Below, one piece after another: positions 22,848 to 33,021 of a stretch of 64,000 bases of DNA. The translations under genes and the position numbers were made by a program. The DNA comes from Cylicocyclus nassatus (taxonomy: Eukaryota > Nematoda > Chromadorea > Rhabditida > Strongylidae): positions 34,423,733 to 34,487,732 of the forward strand of contig CATQJL010000305.1 of assembly GCA_958299035.1 (NCBI GenBank), given 5' to 3'. The notes under the pieces are model-generated. The model did no database searches and was not told the origin of the DNA. It saw only the letters and a list, made by a program, of their open reading frames with translations. Numbering within the stretch: the first letter of the stretch is position 1; each line of letters starts with the position of its first letter.

Positions 22848-24365
22848 TAGAAGAAACCGTGGCTGGTCCACTAGATCTTCTTTGAAGTCGGAGAGCAGGA
22901 TCCGTCACGAATAGATGTGCGCCGACTGGTGAGAATACAAGGATTTTTTTTAGCAAAGTTGAACTCTTGAGCCATAAGTAGAATCACCGCAATTTTCATT
23001 GCATTTAACCACTGAGAATGAATAAATGTAAATGTAAATGTAAATGTAATCATCTCTGCTTTGAGATTAGACCCACGTGATAATTGCATATGTGTCTCGC
23101 AAGCAGTTGCTTTCTCGCGTTGCTCTCAATCAACACCATAGGTGCGAAAGGTGAAGCAGAGTCCCCTTTAGGTGAAGGGGTTTTGGCTATTTTCCACCTA
23201 AAAGTGAAGGGGATAAGTTAACTTATAGTAAATGGTGACATAAAGAAAACCAATACATGAAGAGAAAGGCATCAATAGGTTGTAAGTATGAAATAGATCG
23301 AAAGTTGAAATAATAAATAAACGATAGTATGAATTATAATAAACAAGCTTACATGCGGAGTGGGACGGTGTGCAAAGAAGGAGAATAAGTGGTACAGAGG
23401 TGTAATATGAATTTTTCAATGCGTTGGTTTTGAAAGGTCATCGAACAGAGACTGTTTTGATTTGAGAAAGCTTTATGTTTCGTCAATCAACATACCGTTC
23501 GAAAGCTTGAAATATGTAGAATCAACGTAGACAGTCTTTTTTTCCCGGGTTTCCTGTGAAACCACACATAATATTTTCTATCTAGATGCAGAATTGACTG
23601 ATTTTATGCGATCACTTTGCGCTCCATTTCTAAGAGCGAGAGAAAAGCTAGAAGAAAAAGAGACGGTCTACGTTTACTGGCAAAGTCTTGCTCTATAACA
23701 CAATTAGACAATCAGGCGTCTTCATTCATTCTTTACGTAGAAGTTCTCTCACAAAAACACCTGCGTTTTTAGCTTGAACGACATGTATCTCCAAGTAGAG
23801 GAGGAAGGTGAGGGAGAAAGAAATAGCCTAGGTAGGATCTCCGTTTCGTGAGCTTTCAACGGTATGTAGATTGTGATGAAAAAACTTGCGGCTCCTCAAA
23901 AATGGGGTGGAGTATGCACCATTAGCTTGCTCCTCCCGCTCACTTAATGGTTTGGCTTTTATGGGTTGCCGGAGCAAGAGTTTTTTGAAGCGGGAAAGCT
24001 TTATGCACCAACAGTTTATATACGTATATGCTTACTTGAGACGATCACCAAGACTGTAGCACGCTTTATTCAGCCAGGCTAACGTTTCGGTGCCTTCACT
24101 TTCGTCGGAACCTGGAAGGTCGTCACATTAGTGGTTTGTTCTCCCGAATACCTCGTTCAAGCCAAGGCTACATTCAGCATCAGGCCAGGATGAAAGCCAT
24201 GACGGAAACCGTCGTTCATGCTCACCTCGGCTGTTTTCGAATCGGGGTCGAGCCATCATCAAACACAGCGTCTGCACAGTTAGCAATAGTAGAGGCTAGT
24301 ACAAGTGCCTTATATAGATGAATCTAATCTCAGTGTAGATCAAATCCGCGAAGGGAGTGATATGC
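22848..24365. other. Intergenic, microsatellite and possible Penelope-like tail
   Basis: A (AAATGT)n tract lies near 23025-23050. The rest shows no supported gene. About 24040-24130 (reading GTTTCGGTGCCTTCACTTTC on the plus strand) is the sort of non-coding tail that could belong to the adjacent Penelope-like element, but I could not fix its end. Confidence 0.4.
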
Positions 24366-24369
24366 GATT

Positions 24370-25930
24370 AGATCACTATTCATGGCAACGCCCTCTTCAT
24401 TGCAGGAGCCTTGGATATTATCCAAAATGCTTCTAGTGTTTTACGAGGAATTATTTCGGGTTTACGCGTTAAGATTGTGACGGCTATATCAAATTGTTGA
24501 TCCGAGTGATTCTGCGATGTGCGCCTAGGGGGGTGTTCGATTTAGATTTTATAAGACCATCTAGGTGGTCTTTGATTCTCACACAAAGAGGCCTGCCAGT
24601 CTCTCCTATGTACTCTTTCTCGCAAGTTTGGCAAGTTATTTGATAAACTACTCCCGCTTCCATGCAATCGCCTGGTTGACCAAATGGGCATATGGCACAA
24701 TCGGTATAATGCATGGTCGATCGTAAGAGCGATTACGAATTAGTTGTTTCTTGAGACTGGGAGGCGGAATATCTACACTACTGACGGAGTCTCTAAGGCC
24801 TGCATGTTCTAAGCTTTTCCTTATCGCTTTGCTGAATTCTTCAGATATAAAAGGAACACAAAAAGATATTTTTGCTTAATTCTTGTTTGTGCGCGGTCTG
24901 TATTCTTGCCAGGTACGGTTCGATAAATGGTTTGTGGGGTAGCCATTGGACTTCGCAATCTGTCTGGCAAGAATCAACGATGTAGCGCGTACTTGATTGG
25001 AGGAAACTGCCTTTGCAGTCTTGAACATATTGGGAATTATTGACCTTTTTGTGGTCCAAGGATGGGCCGAGTGATAGTGTATCAAGATATTTTTGCTGCT
25101 TGGTTTTCGAAACCACTTGGTCTTGTATGATCCATCACGCAACTGCACTTGGACGTTAAGGAAAGGCAGCCAGTTTTCGCTGGGCTTCTCTCGTGTAAAC
25201 TTTTTGTGTGAGGATTGGCTGTTAAGCAGATTGGAGCAAGTGTCTAGTTCATCTTGTGTAGCGCACACTATACAACAAACATCTACATAGCGGCAATAAA
25301 GTATTGGTTTGCCCGAAGTACGGGGCTCTCCATTTTTGACATATAGGCAATAGCAACGACAGGTGCCAGCCTTTGGCCCATCGCTAATCCCCTGACTTGT
25401 CTATAGTACTGCCCACACCATCGAAGAGACCTGCAGCTAAGGCATCCTACGAGAAGAACCATCACATGCCGGATATCATAGCCGTACATGTTGATGGAGC
25501 CATGGTGTTCGCACAATATCTCGCAAACCGCTTCCATAGCCGCTTCATTCGATACATGCGTATATAATAAAGTGACATCGAATTATTCGATGACACATTC
25601 TTTACTTAGCGGCGCCTTACTAATTTGCTCATAAAACATGCTCGTATTATTTGTTAGAAGAGCAGAAATATATCGAAGCAATTGCGTGAGGATCAAGTTC
25701 AGCAGATAGAATATCCTATCACTGGGACCTCCATAGCTGCTTACAATAGGCCTTATTTTGAACTCTGCAGGGTCCGAGGAGAGGAAGTTATAGCACTGAG
25801 CTTATGGGTTTTGATGAGCACGTAAAGGACAGAACATCTGGGCAGATCGCATTTCAGATGTGATATCAACTTCTTCGGTAAGCCAACAGAATTTGAAATA
25901 TCTGTCCATAGTCTGTACAAGCGGTGATAG
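24370..25930 (-). mobile_element. Broken Penelope-like element: reverse transcriptase plus GIY-YIG endonuclease
   Basis: Read on the minus strand from about 25,900: VLIKTHKL, KIRPIVSSYGGPSDR, FDVTLLYTHVSNEAA, QVRGLAMGQRLAPVVAIAYM and NWLPFLNVQV are core reverse-transcriptase blocks of Penelope-like elements. They are followed at about 24,590-24,690 by GVVYQITCQTCEKEYIGET, a GIY-YIG nuclease with its Cys pair, then RKTLEAFWI near 24,420. This domain order defines the class. The copy is dead: there is an in-frame stop just before FDVTLLY, frameshifts near 25,310 and 24,510, and the catalytic block reads CRYVDVCC where YxDD is usual. No flanking repeat or target duplication was identified. Confidence 0.85.
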
Positions 25931-26288
25931 TTAGTAGTTAGCGATAGTTAGCGATAATTAGCTTAGTTTATTTACGATATAATAGCTAAGAGCACGAAGA
26001 ATCGACAGTCTCTTTTTTCCTAGCTGTTCTGCGAAGCGAGATATGAGAAATTTTCTAACAATATCAACTAATTTTGTGAATTTTATAATGCTTTATTTAT
26101 GAAACGGAAAGGTGTTTCTCGAGCCTTCGCATGTGAATGAAAAGCTGTAAAATCAAGGAAGCTCCCTTATTTCCTATCACGCTTTCCAGAAAAAGGCAAT
26201 ATAATTGGATTCTTCTCAGTGAACAAGCAACCATTATTAGGTAGACCAGACTCCCTCCTCTTACATAATTCTTCCCTGCGACAATATA

Positions 26289-27003
26289 TTAGGTTGTGCC
26301 GAAAGTTCGTTCGCACCATTTTCAAAAATTCATAACTCTTTAAATTCTTGACGGATTTGTATGTTCAAAATTTTGCTTAAGAGAGGAACTCATGCTCTTC
26401 GTATCTGTGCCTGAACTGTTCGTTAATGTATACGAATAAAGGAGATAGAAGCTCAAAACCAAAATCACTCAAAATTTGAATTTTTCGTGTAGGGTCATAA
26501 AAAATCGGAAACTTGCAGCAAAAATCGGGGCAGTCGGTATTGTAGGTTCTTTCACCAGCTCTTCCTAACAGTGCAAAGTTTGCGCCGATTGAGCGTCTCT
26601 ATGAAAAGTTACGATTTCCCTGAAAAATGCCAAAATAAATCAAATTCGCCCTTTTCTATTGATTGCTCGAAAATCATAACTTTTCATAGAGACGTTCAAT
26701 CAGCGCAAACTTTGCACTGTTAGAAAGAGCTGGTGAAAGAAGCTCCGATGCCGACTGCTCCTATTTTTGTTGCAAGTTTCCGATTTCTTATGACCCTACA
26801 CGAAAAATTCAAATTTTGAGTGATTTTGGTTTTGAGCTTCTATCTCCTTCATTTGTATACATACATTAACGGATAATTTAAGTACGAGTGCAAAGAGCAT
26901 GAGTTCTTCTCTTAAGCAAAATTTTGATGGCACAAATTCGTTTAGAATTTAAAGAGTTATGAATTTTTGAAAATGGTGCGAACGAAATATCGGCACAACC
27001 TAA
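26289..27003. mobile_element. Long-TIR MITE, family C (TTAGGTTGTGCCGAAAG ends)
   Basis: The left end TTAGGTTGTGCCGAAAGTTC pairs with the right end, which reads CGGCACAACCTAA, and both are flanked by TA. Arms of about 330 bp share AAAATTCATAACTCTTTAAA and GAGTGATTTTGGTTTTGAGC in opposite orientations. It shares the TTAGGTTG tip with family B, so the two are probably related TA-inserting non-autonomous elements. It is non-coding. Confidence 0.85.
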
Positions 27004-28050
27004 TATATTCATCGAACAATGTTGCTTATAATTAGAATCAGACACCCTTGAATTCTTGGGATTATCTCGCTATCGAACTGAACCACTCTGACAAGGAAGG
27101 GATACTTGGTGACAGCCATTTGGAATGCGATATATATAAATATATAGATTCTTAGGATGCAACTCGAAACGCTGATTCTAAATCAGTGCTCGGTACCTGC
27201 CAAACGATCTTCTGAAGGAAGTTATAAACTTTTTTCGTAGAAAATTTGGCTACTTTTGGGCATTTAAATCAACAAATTTGTTGTAGTTTACCGTTTGAAG
27301 CCGTCGAAGTTAATCTTACAAGGACTATTGTATAAGACCTACCTAAATCATATTTAGCAGTTGAAAAGGAAAGAAAATTCTTTGTTGATGACTTTGACCC
27401 TCCGCAGTAGCGCAATTTATTGATGAAAAAATAATCACAGCTCCATCCCGATTATAGATTATAGTTTGGCAGATATAGAAGACAGAATTGCAACCAGCAC
27501 TAGAAAATGCATTTTTTGATATACAAAACGTTACGAATGGCTACGGTCACCAAGAATCCTTCCCTTGTGAATGAGGTAGGGTCTCAAACTTGTTTTTTTT
27601 TTTCAACAAAGGCTGTTAAAGCCATGTCATGCACTGACTGAGAAGAAGCACCAGCTGGCAGTCTTAAACGAAATGTACACCATTTATCATAGGTGTTTTA
27701 TTCTGTCGTTATGCCTTGACCTTAGTCTCTATAGGTGAAAGAGGTCATCCAGATGCCGGCCCAAAAGTGAAGGGGGCAGAGAAATTGCATCACCTATCGT
27801 AAACATGCTCAATGCGCTCCATGGTAAAGGGTCTCAGCGCAGTCTTTTGGCATGTTCGCTCTAGAGCAATCAAGGTACGACTGTACACCTGACGAACGGA
27901 ATAAATTTGCGGAGAGGATTGTTTTTTTTTTGTGAGCAACAGAAATATTTCTTAGAGCTGTTGATAACTAAAGAAAATTTGGCTTCAGCCATGCCGTCTT
28001 TTTTGTGAAATTAAAGGGTGCAAGTTGAGAAATCTGCAGTTCATCAGAAA
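27004..28050. other. Intergenic, no gene recognised
   Basis: The stretch contains poly-T runs near 27595 and 27925 and AT-rich sequence near 27130. No frame or RNA gene could be supported. Confidence 0.45.
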
Positions 28051-28054
28051 AACA

Positions 28055-28157
28055 CTTCTCGTAAAAAGGGTGCTACAACCTTGCCAATTGAATCACACCA
28101 ACCACCACACACAACACACTTTTATTGCCGGTTACCTCAAATTTGGGTGATTAAACC
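28055..28157 (-). ncRNA. SL1-like spliced-leader RNA gene or pseudogene
   Basis: Minus-strand bases 28157-28136 match the 22-nt nematode SL1 leader at 20 positions (differences at leader positions 9 and 16). They are followed immediately by GTAAC, where the SL RNA splice donor belongs. A match this close is far beyond chance for 64 kb. Against a working gene: the next 100 nt lack a clear Sm-binding site (AAUUUUUGG type; only CCCTTTTTACG is seen) and no proximal sequence element was recognised. The 3' end given assumes the usual length near 100 nt. It could be a diverged SL variant or a retained pseudogene. Confidence 0.5.
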
Positions 28158-28428
28158 CTCATCCCTCTGCTTGAGATATATATACACAAACAACGAAGCA
28201 AACCAACACGAAAAAGAAACTATGATGATGTTAAGTCAAGCCAAAATGATGTCTTGGTATCTTGTGGAATTTAGACTACTTGTAAGAAATGTACAAAAGG
28301 AGATGGAAACATAAGATGGATATTTTTTAAATGTGCTATCCTACGTACAAGGAATGAACGAATAGAAAGGCAGCACAAGCAATAAGTACAAGTGGTGGAA
28401 ACTGCACGAGTAACAATGACTAAATATA

Positions 28429-29109
28429 CAGGGTGTCCCAAAAGTATGTATCGAACGTTTGATCGTTAATAACTCTCTTCCCAAGAAGTCTTTTGCCTTG
28501 CTTTAGGTACCGTTTTGTAGAGCTGGCTTCAACTTAGATTTGCACTATAGAACGAATCATTCATCTCTCTTCATTACTGTAGGATTACGGTAGAAACTTG
28601 AAACATATGGTGTTAATGTGAAAAAAGCTGCCGTTTCAAAATTTTTCAAAAAATCGTGAAAACTTGTGTAATAGGGTTTTTATGGACGCTGAGTTCAATA
28701 ATTAACTATTCACAAGATTACGAAGCTTTCTAAACAGTGCAATCTCACTTTTTAGGAACATTGAAAAAAATGGGCGCTACTTCTTACCTAGCATAACTCT
28801 TCAATGAAGCATCATAATAAGTTGGGAACTTTACAGTTATAATCAGCAACTCTAATTAGCCTAGTGTAAAAGTTTTAAGGCTGTTTTGTTTCCTTTCTGG
28901 GGCAAAATATGGCCTTTCATTGCTTAAAACCCTCCTTGAAGTTTCTACCGTAATCCTACAGTAATGAAGAGAAATGAGTGATTCGTTCTATACTGCAAAT
29001 CTAAGTTGAAGCCAGCTCTACAAAACGGTACCTGAAGCAAGGCAAAAGACTTCTTGGGAAGAGAGTTATTAACGATCAAACGTTCGATACATACTTTTGG
29101 GACACCCTG
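28429..29109. mobile_element. Long-TIR MITE, family A, copy 3
   Basis: It begins CAGGGTGTCCCAAAAGTATG and ends with its exact complement, flanked by TATA on the left and TATATA on the right. It shares most of its length with copies 1 and 2. It starts about 270 bp beyond the SL1-like leader. It is non-coding. Confidence 0.87.
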
Positions 29110-30650
29110 TATATAGACGTTCGCTTGCTGGCATCATCGTTTCTTCTGCAGCTGCAATCGTTTTTGTCTGTGGACCGAGGCCTTTTGTCGAAGGGAATGT
29201 CGCATCTGGCATCGTGGATTCATTCCTTGGCATTCCGCAACTAGCTTTTTTATTTAGCAAGCATAGCGATTCGCGAACGTCTCAGCTGGTATTGAGGGGT
29301 CATCGTATGCAACTCTCATGCATTATGCTGCTCAACTGCATCGCGATCCGCGACATCATGGATGGCTTGCTTTCTCAGAAAAACATTTACGACCTCCAAG
29401 GGTGGTGACATAATTACGTGGTTTCCGGATCAATTTAGTGCGATCTGGACAGCACAATTCGATCAGGATACATCGGCGGCGTTACTTGTATCCACGTACC
29501 CTCTGCCTCATCTGGAGTGCTCCGGAGTAGCCCTTTCTCAAAAGCGCTCTCTAATCATTTCAGCAGGCCCGATTGCGTGGAAAGCTCAGAGGAGAGCTTC
29601 ATCCGCTAATCAAGGATGGGAAAATGAACACAAAGCGTTCGCGAAAGAGCTGCAGAGCCTAAGCGAGGAGGTCGCTCGAGATTTGTGCCACTCTAGTAGG
29701 GCTCACTCCGAATGAGACAGGGGTACGACAGTGATTGCCTGTCATGCTCGACTATAACTGCTTTCATGCTTATAGCGGCTACTTGCGCTCTCCGTGCTGC
29801 CTGTATTCGATTGAATCCCATCACCGAATTCTAACGGGCTGCAATCATGGGAACTATGGCCAGTCACCAGTACACAGCTTCTTTTGAAATGGTTAAAATA
29901 AAATTTCGCCACAAGCTAAATACAAAGTCTTTTGGTTTCTCATTCATTCACTATGAAAAGGCTACTTTGATATTTGGTAAGATTAGCCTTCCCAAACCGT
30001 AGTGCATTTGGCGATAGTATGCTCAATTTATCGTGTCTTTCATAATTGCGCTTGCTCATTCCAAAAGAATCTCAATCGGTTAAGGAATGGGACATCATTA
30101 TAATTGCAGAGAGCAGACAAAACATGATGTCAACATACTCATTAAACATCCAATCATTCTGCGTTTAGATCCCACATTTTTCTTTCCTTGACAACTTGTT
30201 GTTCTTGGGTGAGGGAACTTACATATCCAGAAAGGGCTTGCCGCCACGTAGTTAGCAGAGTTCATGAGGGGGCATAAACTGGCAGCAACGCTGATTTGCA
30301 TTTGATTTGCACGAAAACGAGCTGATTCTGAAATTCGAATTCAAAGTTCAGTAGTTTATTCACTTCGATTAAAACAAAAATCTGTAATCAGGGGTACTCT
30401 GTCGTGCTGCTTCCGAATATGATGATGGTTTCACCTGAAACTCTAAATGTTATTTTTGAAATTTTCGATAAAAGGCCGTAACTCGTTTTCGGATTAATTA
30501 TCGCTGGAACAGCATAATTTGGCATACTGATTCGTTTTATCTTTCTCTTCTTAGCAAAATTTCCGTTTGTTTTCCAGCTTTATTTGCAGTGAATCGTGAA
30601 AAAAAGGATGAATTTCAAAATGAAGAAATTCCAGTATTCCAAGCAAAACC
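29110..30650. other. Unexplained stretch with overlapping open frames
   Basis: Between 29113 and 29715 the base composition is less AT-rich than the surroundings, and two plus-strand frames (to 29408 and 29362-29715) are open. I recognise no family, and no splice sites join them cleanly. They may be a gene remnant. The remainder to 30650 shows nothing I can support. Confidence 0.3.
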
Positions 30651-30719
30651 TTTATCATATTTGGGAACAGCGACAAAATCTCCTAAATAAAGATTTTTAC
30701 CTTACTTGGAAAACACTAT

Positions 30720-31560
30720 GGTAAAGGTCCAATTTCTATCCCTGTACGACCTCTCCCTATGCCTGCTGTGTTACTAATCAGCATGCTCATTTACGCCCCC
30801 ACCCCCTCCCCCCGTGCCAACTGCCAGGCCGTAGCTTGCAAAAAAATCGATAAAATCATTAAAGTTAGTTACTATTTTTAATCGTAATAGCATGCTTAGT
30901 TAATCGACTGTACCAACTCTCAACCCCGTAGCGCAAAGTTTGTAAAAAAAATCGACAAAATCGATATCGATCGATAACGGAAAGTAGCCTTGGCATGGGA
31001 GCCAATCCGGACTAAACTTGGCACACGTACACTTCAAGGCGGCACCCACGCCGCCTTGAAGTGTATGTGTGCCAAGTTTAGTCCGGATTGGTTCAGAAAT
31101 GGAATTCTGTATTCGGAACATACGTACAGACGGACAGACAGATATACAGACAAACAAACATTTAGCTTTCAGTGGTGTACCCAGGATTTCGGCTCGGGTG
31201 GAGGGGGGGGGGGCGACAAAAAAATTTTTCTAATGAAGGTGTCTGGCGTTAGCCACGCACTTCGAAAACATTTTTGGGGTGCTTCTCAAAATTTTTGCGG
31301 GTCCCCGACCCCTATAATCTGGAAAAAGGGGGCGTGGCCGACACCACGCCCCCGAAAAAATTTTTTTATATAGCTAAAATTAATTTTTAAATTTTAAAAA
31401 TTACTTTAATTATTTACAAGTGCAGACAAGTCATTTGCACAATTTTATAACCCATATAAGTAACTTTCAAAAATTTCGCGACCCGTTCTCGGGGGGGGGG
31501 CCCCCCCTCGGTACGCCACTGTTAGCTTTATATATAAGAAGACTAGCTGGCTTACCCGGT
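30720..31560. repeat. Dispersed repeat of the TATCGAT/AGCTGGCTTACCCGG family, interrupted by a hAT-type MITE
   Basis: It shares the ATCGATAAAATC, GGCCAAACTTGGCACAC-type and ACTAGCTGGCTTACCCGG blocks with 18.2-20.2 kb and 62.4-62.9 kb. A near-perfect inverted repeat with 40-44 bp arms (about 31003-31092, ending CCGCCTTGAAGTGTATGTG) lies inside. The usual TTTAGCTTTATATATAAGA tail is split by the MITE at 31170-31521. Confidence 0.65.
31170..31521. mobile_element. hAT-type MITE with 8-bp target-site duplication
   Basis: The ends are CAGTGGTGTACCCAGG and its counterpart CGGTACGCCACTG, each followed internally by a poly-G/poly-C tract. The 8-bp direct repeat TTAGCTTT occurs at 31162-31169 and 31522-31529. 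An 8-bp duplication with CAGTG termini is characteristic of the hAT superfamily. The 352-bp body is AT-rich and non-coding. A diverged relative begins at 57163. Confidence 0.88.
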
Positions 31561-31689
31561 TCCGCCCGGCAAAATACGAGATTCTGAAGTTAATGATTTG
31601 CCCTATTCTGTGCATCGTACAGATAGGTATAAAAGAATGGGGGGGGGGGAGTGTATGTTGCCTTGTTAGCAATGATATTTTCCATTCAG

Positions 31690-32559
31690 ATTGACCATTT
31701 TCTGGTATCCAATATCGACTTGCTTTCCGTTGAACTCTTTTGCCCCTCCAGCTACAGTCTGCTTAAGTTCATATTTATCGTCCTTCGAGCAGTGCACAGC
31801 ATGATGATGAACAGCTTGCTAAACTATTGATCAATCTCATATCAATACGATCTCAAGCTATTGTTCCATTGGAAAATTTCAATCTTCACGGATTGAAAAA
31901 CTCATAATACGCTTTATCAAAGTTCCAAGCCTCTATCTGAATTTTTCAAAGGTGTGGTTCCGAATTTGTTTGCAAACCAACTCATGGTAATGCAACTTTG
32001 GATTTTATTCCAAATACCCGGAATGTCAATAATGTTGCAATCTATCCTCCTACTGCTACTGCAGACCACAGTTCAAACAGATATGGACGCTTGAGAACTT
32101 TTGGATTTAATGACATTCACTTTTTCAAACATATACTCGCTCTTATTGACCAAAAAACAATTTGTTTAGTAAAATGAATGATCTTTATCAAACCGCTTGG
32201 GCAAAAAAGTATGCTCCTTTCATTTTACTGTCAAATTTTGAGCGTAGATCATCAAGTGAAAATTTTAGAAAACTATTTGGTTATTTGCGGCATAAGCTTC
32301 AGGACAGGACTGATCTCTTCATTCTTTGTGATGATAGCGGGAACAGCTTTGTGAATGACGGTGAGAAAGCATAAGCGTTGGGCTGATATTTTACAAGTGT
32401 TTTCTCTGTATCACGAGACCTCCGAGGCGATTCTTCTGTTAACCGTTCTATCTTCCTCAAACTTGTAATACCATACATTTTCGGTCAGACTTTGAGGTCT
32501 CTCAGCTCATCTTGCACTGAGCCTTACGAAGATAATTCCCCTATTGTCCACAGGAAGTG
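31690..32559 (+). mobile_element. LINE, 5' part (endonuclease and start of reverse-transcriptase region)
   Basis: The plus strand near 31945-32075 encodes KPTHGNATLDFI and, about 20 residues on, TATADHSSNRYGR. This is the C-terminal part of an APE-type endonuclease, where the final motif is normally SDH. It continues through KLQDRTDLFILCDDSGNSF and YFTSVFS, typical of the linker before the reverse transcriptase of CR1/Jockey-like LINEs. Stops and frame changes show it is inactive. It stops abruptly at the LTR element (32560) and resumes at 36527. The left boundary is approximate. Confidence 0.65.
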
Positions 32560-32871
32560 AGTGGCGGTAGGACGGTCTAGACCGCGGGTTCCACTGACTT
32601 AGCAGAACAACTGGTAAAATGTAATGGTTTATCAGTAATATGACAAACCACAAAAGAAGCTGATATACAAATACAGAGAATAAGAGTAGTACAGAAGAGC
32701 TAATACAGAACAGTGAATAGAGGAACTGTTGAGGAGCTACTGAGGAACTGTTGAGGAACGAACTAGACATCTCAGGACCGACACACGAGATATGGTGCTT
32801 CGTACATCCCATGGGTTGGGTTCAAGACAAGTAGTGTAACAAAAACCTAGGCCGGGCGCCTGGAGGCATCA
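32560..32871 (-). repeat. 3' long terminal repeat
   Basis: It is almost identical to 36215-36526, differing by scattered substitutions (for example TAGACCGCGGGTTCC versus TAGACCGCAGGTTCC). On the minus strand it starts at TGATGCCTCCAGG directly after a purine-rich tract, and ends CTACCGCCACT. Confidence 0.85.
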
Positions 32872-32887
32872 CGTCCCCCCTTATCGT
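32872..32887 (-). other. Polypurine tract
   Basis: Minus-strand GATAAGGGGGGACG abuts the 3' LTR, which is where plus-strand DNA synthesis is primed in LTR elements. Confidence 0.6.
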
Positions 32888-33021
32888 AAGTGGCGTCCCG
32901 ACACTTAACAACACCTAACCTAGCCCTAGAATTGGAAAAAAACTCAACATTAATACACAGTAACAACACAAATATAAAGCAAACACAATACTACCGTATA
33001 CCTACAAAAATGACAACACGG

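Noticed and set aside
24060..24130. Hammerhead ribozyme in the tail of the Penelope-like element
   Set aside because: A CCGAAACG core-like stretch is present on the minus strand, but no CUGAUGA partner or closing stem was found.
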